The notes under the pieces were generated by a model. The model was not told where the DNA came from, searched no databases, and saw only the letters and a list, made by a program, of their open reading frames with translations. Shown in pieces: positions 62,838 through 64,000 of a stretch of DNA of 64,000 nt. The translations under genes and the position numbers were made by a program. Source of the stretch: Neobacillus sp. WH10 (GTDB lineage: Bacteria > Bacillota > Bacilli > Bacillales > Cytobacillaceae); contig NZ_CP126110.1 of the NCBI RefSeq assembly GCF_030123405.1, forward strand, positions 186,001 to 250,000, written 5' to 3'. Position 1 is the stretch's first letter. Each line of letters opens with the position of its first letter.

Positions 62838-63764
62838 ATGGTGGTTATTAATTATTTCTTCATGTGTTTGATTTTTGGAACGACATTTTTAGCGATTAAA
62901 ATTGGTGTTGATGCAGGAGTGCCTCCATTTTTATCAGCTGGACTTCGTTTTTTCATTGCTGGTTTGCTGCTATTTAGTTTTATGGTTTGGAGAAGAAAAA
63001 CGACAATATCGTTATTATTTAGGAAAGAGATGTTTTTTACTGGAGTAGGTTTAACCTTTGGGACGTTTGCCACTTTATATTGGGCAGAACAGTATGTGAC
63101 ATCAGGGATTGCAGCTGTCTTATCTGCTACCGCTCCGATGATGATCATCGTTATTCAGACATTCATATTGAAGCAAAAGGGAAATCGAAAATCATTGATT
63201 GGTTGTGTCGTAGGAGTCATTGGTGTCACGTTCTTAATCTTACCTAGTTTTTCAATTGAGATTAGTCCCTTTTGGGTGGTTGGCTGTTTCGCCATTATAA
63301 TCGGTCAAGTTTTTTATGCATCTGGGACGATTTATACGAAGCATGTTATCCGAAAATTTGAAAAGACATCAGCGATTGCCTTAAATGCAGCACAAATGAT
63401 GCATGGAGGGATTTTATTAATCATTTTATCATTTTTCACCGAGAACATTCAGCTTGATTATCTTTTAAGCCCAGCTTCAATTGGCTCTCTTCTTTATTTA
63501 ATTATTTTTGGTTCAATGATCGCCCATAGCATTTATTATTGGCTTGTCTCACGGACAAATCCCGTTTTTCCTTCTACATGGCTGTATATCTCACCATTAA
63601 TTGCCGTAATATTAGGAGTTATCTTTTACCATGAATATATTTCTTGGCTAACAGGCATAGGTGCTTTAACGATTATTGTCGGAACGGTTTTAGTTAATAT
63701 CGAAACATTACGGGAGTTGTTTCGGGGGAAGCGGACTGTACTTCGAGATGTTAAAAATACCTGA
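62838..63764 (+). CDS. EamA/DMT-family transporter
   Basis: 308-aa drug/metabolite exporter with ten helices in two EamA repeats (FGTTFLAIKIGVDAGVPPFL in the first; LLYLIIFGSMIAHSIYYWLV and ISPLIAVILGVIFYHEYI in the second). Basic C-terminal tail. RBS AAAGGAGGAG before ATG 62838. Expression is probably set by the divergent MocR-type regulator; the substrate may be an amino acid or vitamin-like metabolite (inference). Confidence 0.9.
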   Translation: MVVINYFFMCLIFGTTFLAIKIGVDAGVPPFLSAGLRFFIAGLLLFSFMVWRRKTTISLLFRKEMFFTGVGLTFGTFATLYWAEQYVTSGIAAVLSATAPMMIIVIQTFILKQKGNRKSLIGCVVGVIGVTFLILPSFSIEISPFWVVGCFAIIIGQVFYASGTIYTKHVIRKFEKTSAIALNAAQMMHGGILLIILSFFTENIQLDYLLSPASIGSLLYLIIFGSMIAHSIYYWLVSRTNPVFPSTWLYISPLIAVILGVIFYHEYISWLTGIGALTIIVGTVLVNIETLRELFRGKRTVLRDVKNT

Positions 63765-63829
63765 GTTCTCTTTCAACGATTTTTGTTCCTTAGTTTACTG
63801 AATTAATTAATGGTTATAAAGGCGTATAA

Positions 63830-63876
63830 GACAAAGAAGGTGTAAAAAATGTTTGACACCTCCTTTGTCTTTTTTT
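63830..63876 (+). terminator. Terminator after the EamA gene
   Basis: GACAAAGAAGGTGT pairs with ACACCTCCTTTGTC, followed by seven T residues. Confidence 0.85.
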
Positions 63877-63883
63877 ATCATAG

Positions 63884-63907
63884 AGGTGTAAAAGGTTTTT
63901 TACACCT
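63884..63907 (+). promoter_or_regulatory. Palindromic operator before the XRE gene
   Basis: Perfect 10-bp inverted repeat AGGTGTAAAA-N4-TTTTACACCT, 25 bp before the XRE start. The half site GGTGTAAAA also occurs at 63839. Likely autoregulatory. Confidence 0.6.
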
Positions 63908-63932
63908 TATGGATGCAGAGGTGGTATATGGA

Positions 63933-64000
63933 ATGGAAAATAGAATTAAGGAGTTCAGAGAAAAAAACAGTTTTTCACAAGGGAAATTAGCAGAACTATG
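63933..64000 (+). CDS. XRE-family regulator, cut by window end
   Basis: The first 22 codons are visible: MENRIKEFREKNSFSQGKLA. This matches the start of YgzD/YozG-type Cro/C1 helix-turn-helix proteins (usual length 65-75 aa). GAGGTG lies 9 nt upstream. The gene continues beyond the window. A palindrome lies just upstream. Confidence 0.75.
   Translation, partial: MENRIKEFREKNSFSQGKLAEL

Overview
The window is low-GC Firmicute DNA of the family Bacillaceae. Evidence: AGGAGG-type ribosome binding sites, the gene order rocF - Spo0E-like - sigW - rsiW - cdaA - cdaR - glmM - glmS known from Bacillus, a glmS ribozyme, CcpA-type cre sites and sporulation-related genes. Positions 1-8903 are conserved core chromosome: arginase, the SigW/RsiW envelope-stress pair with a self-recognised promoter, the cyclic-di-AMP synthase CdaA with its regulator CdaR, and amino-sugar synthesis (GlmM, GlmS).

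Immediately after glmS (24 bp past the stop codon) begins a tandem stack of Tn7-like transposons at attTn7. Element A (8928-29345) has an intact tnsA, tnsB, tnsC and two tnsD/tniQ genes. Its glmS-proximal end carries four TnsB-type repeats with a 20-bp period (Tn7R-like). Its distal end carries three spaced repeats (Tn7L-like) but has lost the outer terminus. A's cargo looks defensive: (i) a 1213-aa protein with a C-terminal PD-(D/E)XK nuclease plus two coupled small genes, and (ii) two small proteins that look like PUA/EVE-type readers plus a PD-(D/E)XK nuclease, behind a strong promoter overlapped by a perfect palindrome. A CPBP protease, a His/Tyr-rich peptide and a GNAT acetyltransferase follow.

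Element B (29346-49635) has lost its transposition genes except a tnsA stub, but keeps an intact Tn7L-like end. Its cargo is a large CcpA-controlled glycan operon (31168-45878): secreted GHL10 glycosidase, ABC sugar importer, FAD oxidoreductase, GH38 alpha-mannosidase, a ROK kinase-RpiR regulator fusion, a CE7 esterase, a DUF4127 protein and NanE. A TetR/NmrA/flavin-reductase module and scraps of Tn3-family elements are also present. The only pair of complete termini spans A plus B (8928-49635, 40.7 kb), so the two may now move as one unit. A third remnant, C, starts 5 bp after B and holds a decayed tnsA (49725-50015).

From about 50.5 kb the sequence is mixed accessory or core DNA: a deleted phnW-like gene, a YheC/YheD ATP-grasp protein, a ketoacyl synthase III with altered catalytic residues, a STAS-like protein and two lipoproteins. 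An envelope-stress-like module follows (DUF4097 lipoprotein, ABC transporter, and a histidine kinase fused to its response regulator in one ORF). The window ends with a MocR/PdxR-type regulator divergent from an EamA exporter, and the start of an XRE regulator.

All calls come from reading sequence and translations; no database search was run. Weakest calls: the solo Tn3-like termini, remnant C, the small pseudogene fragments and the operator assignments.
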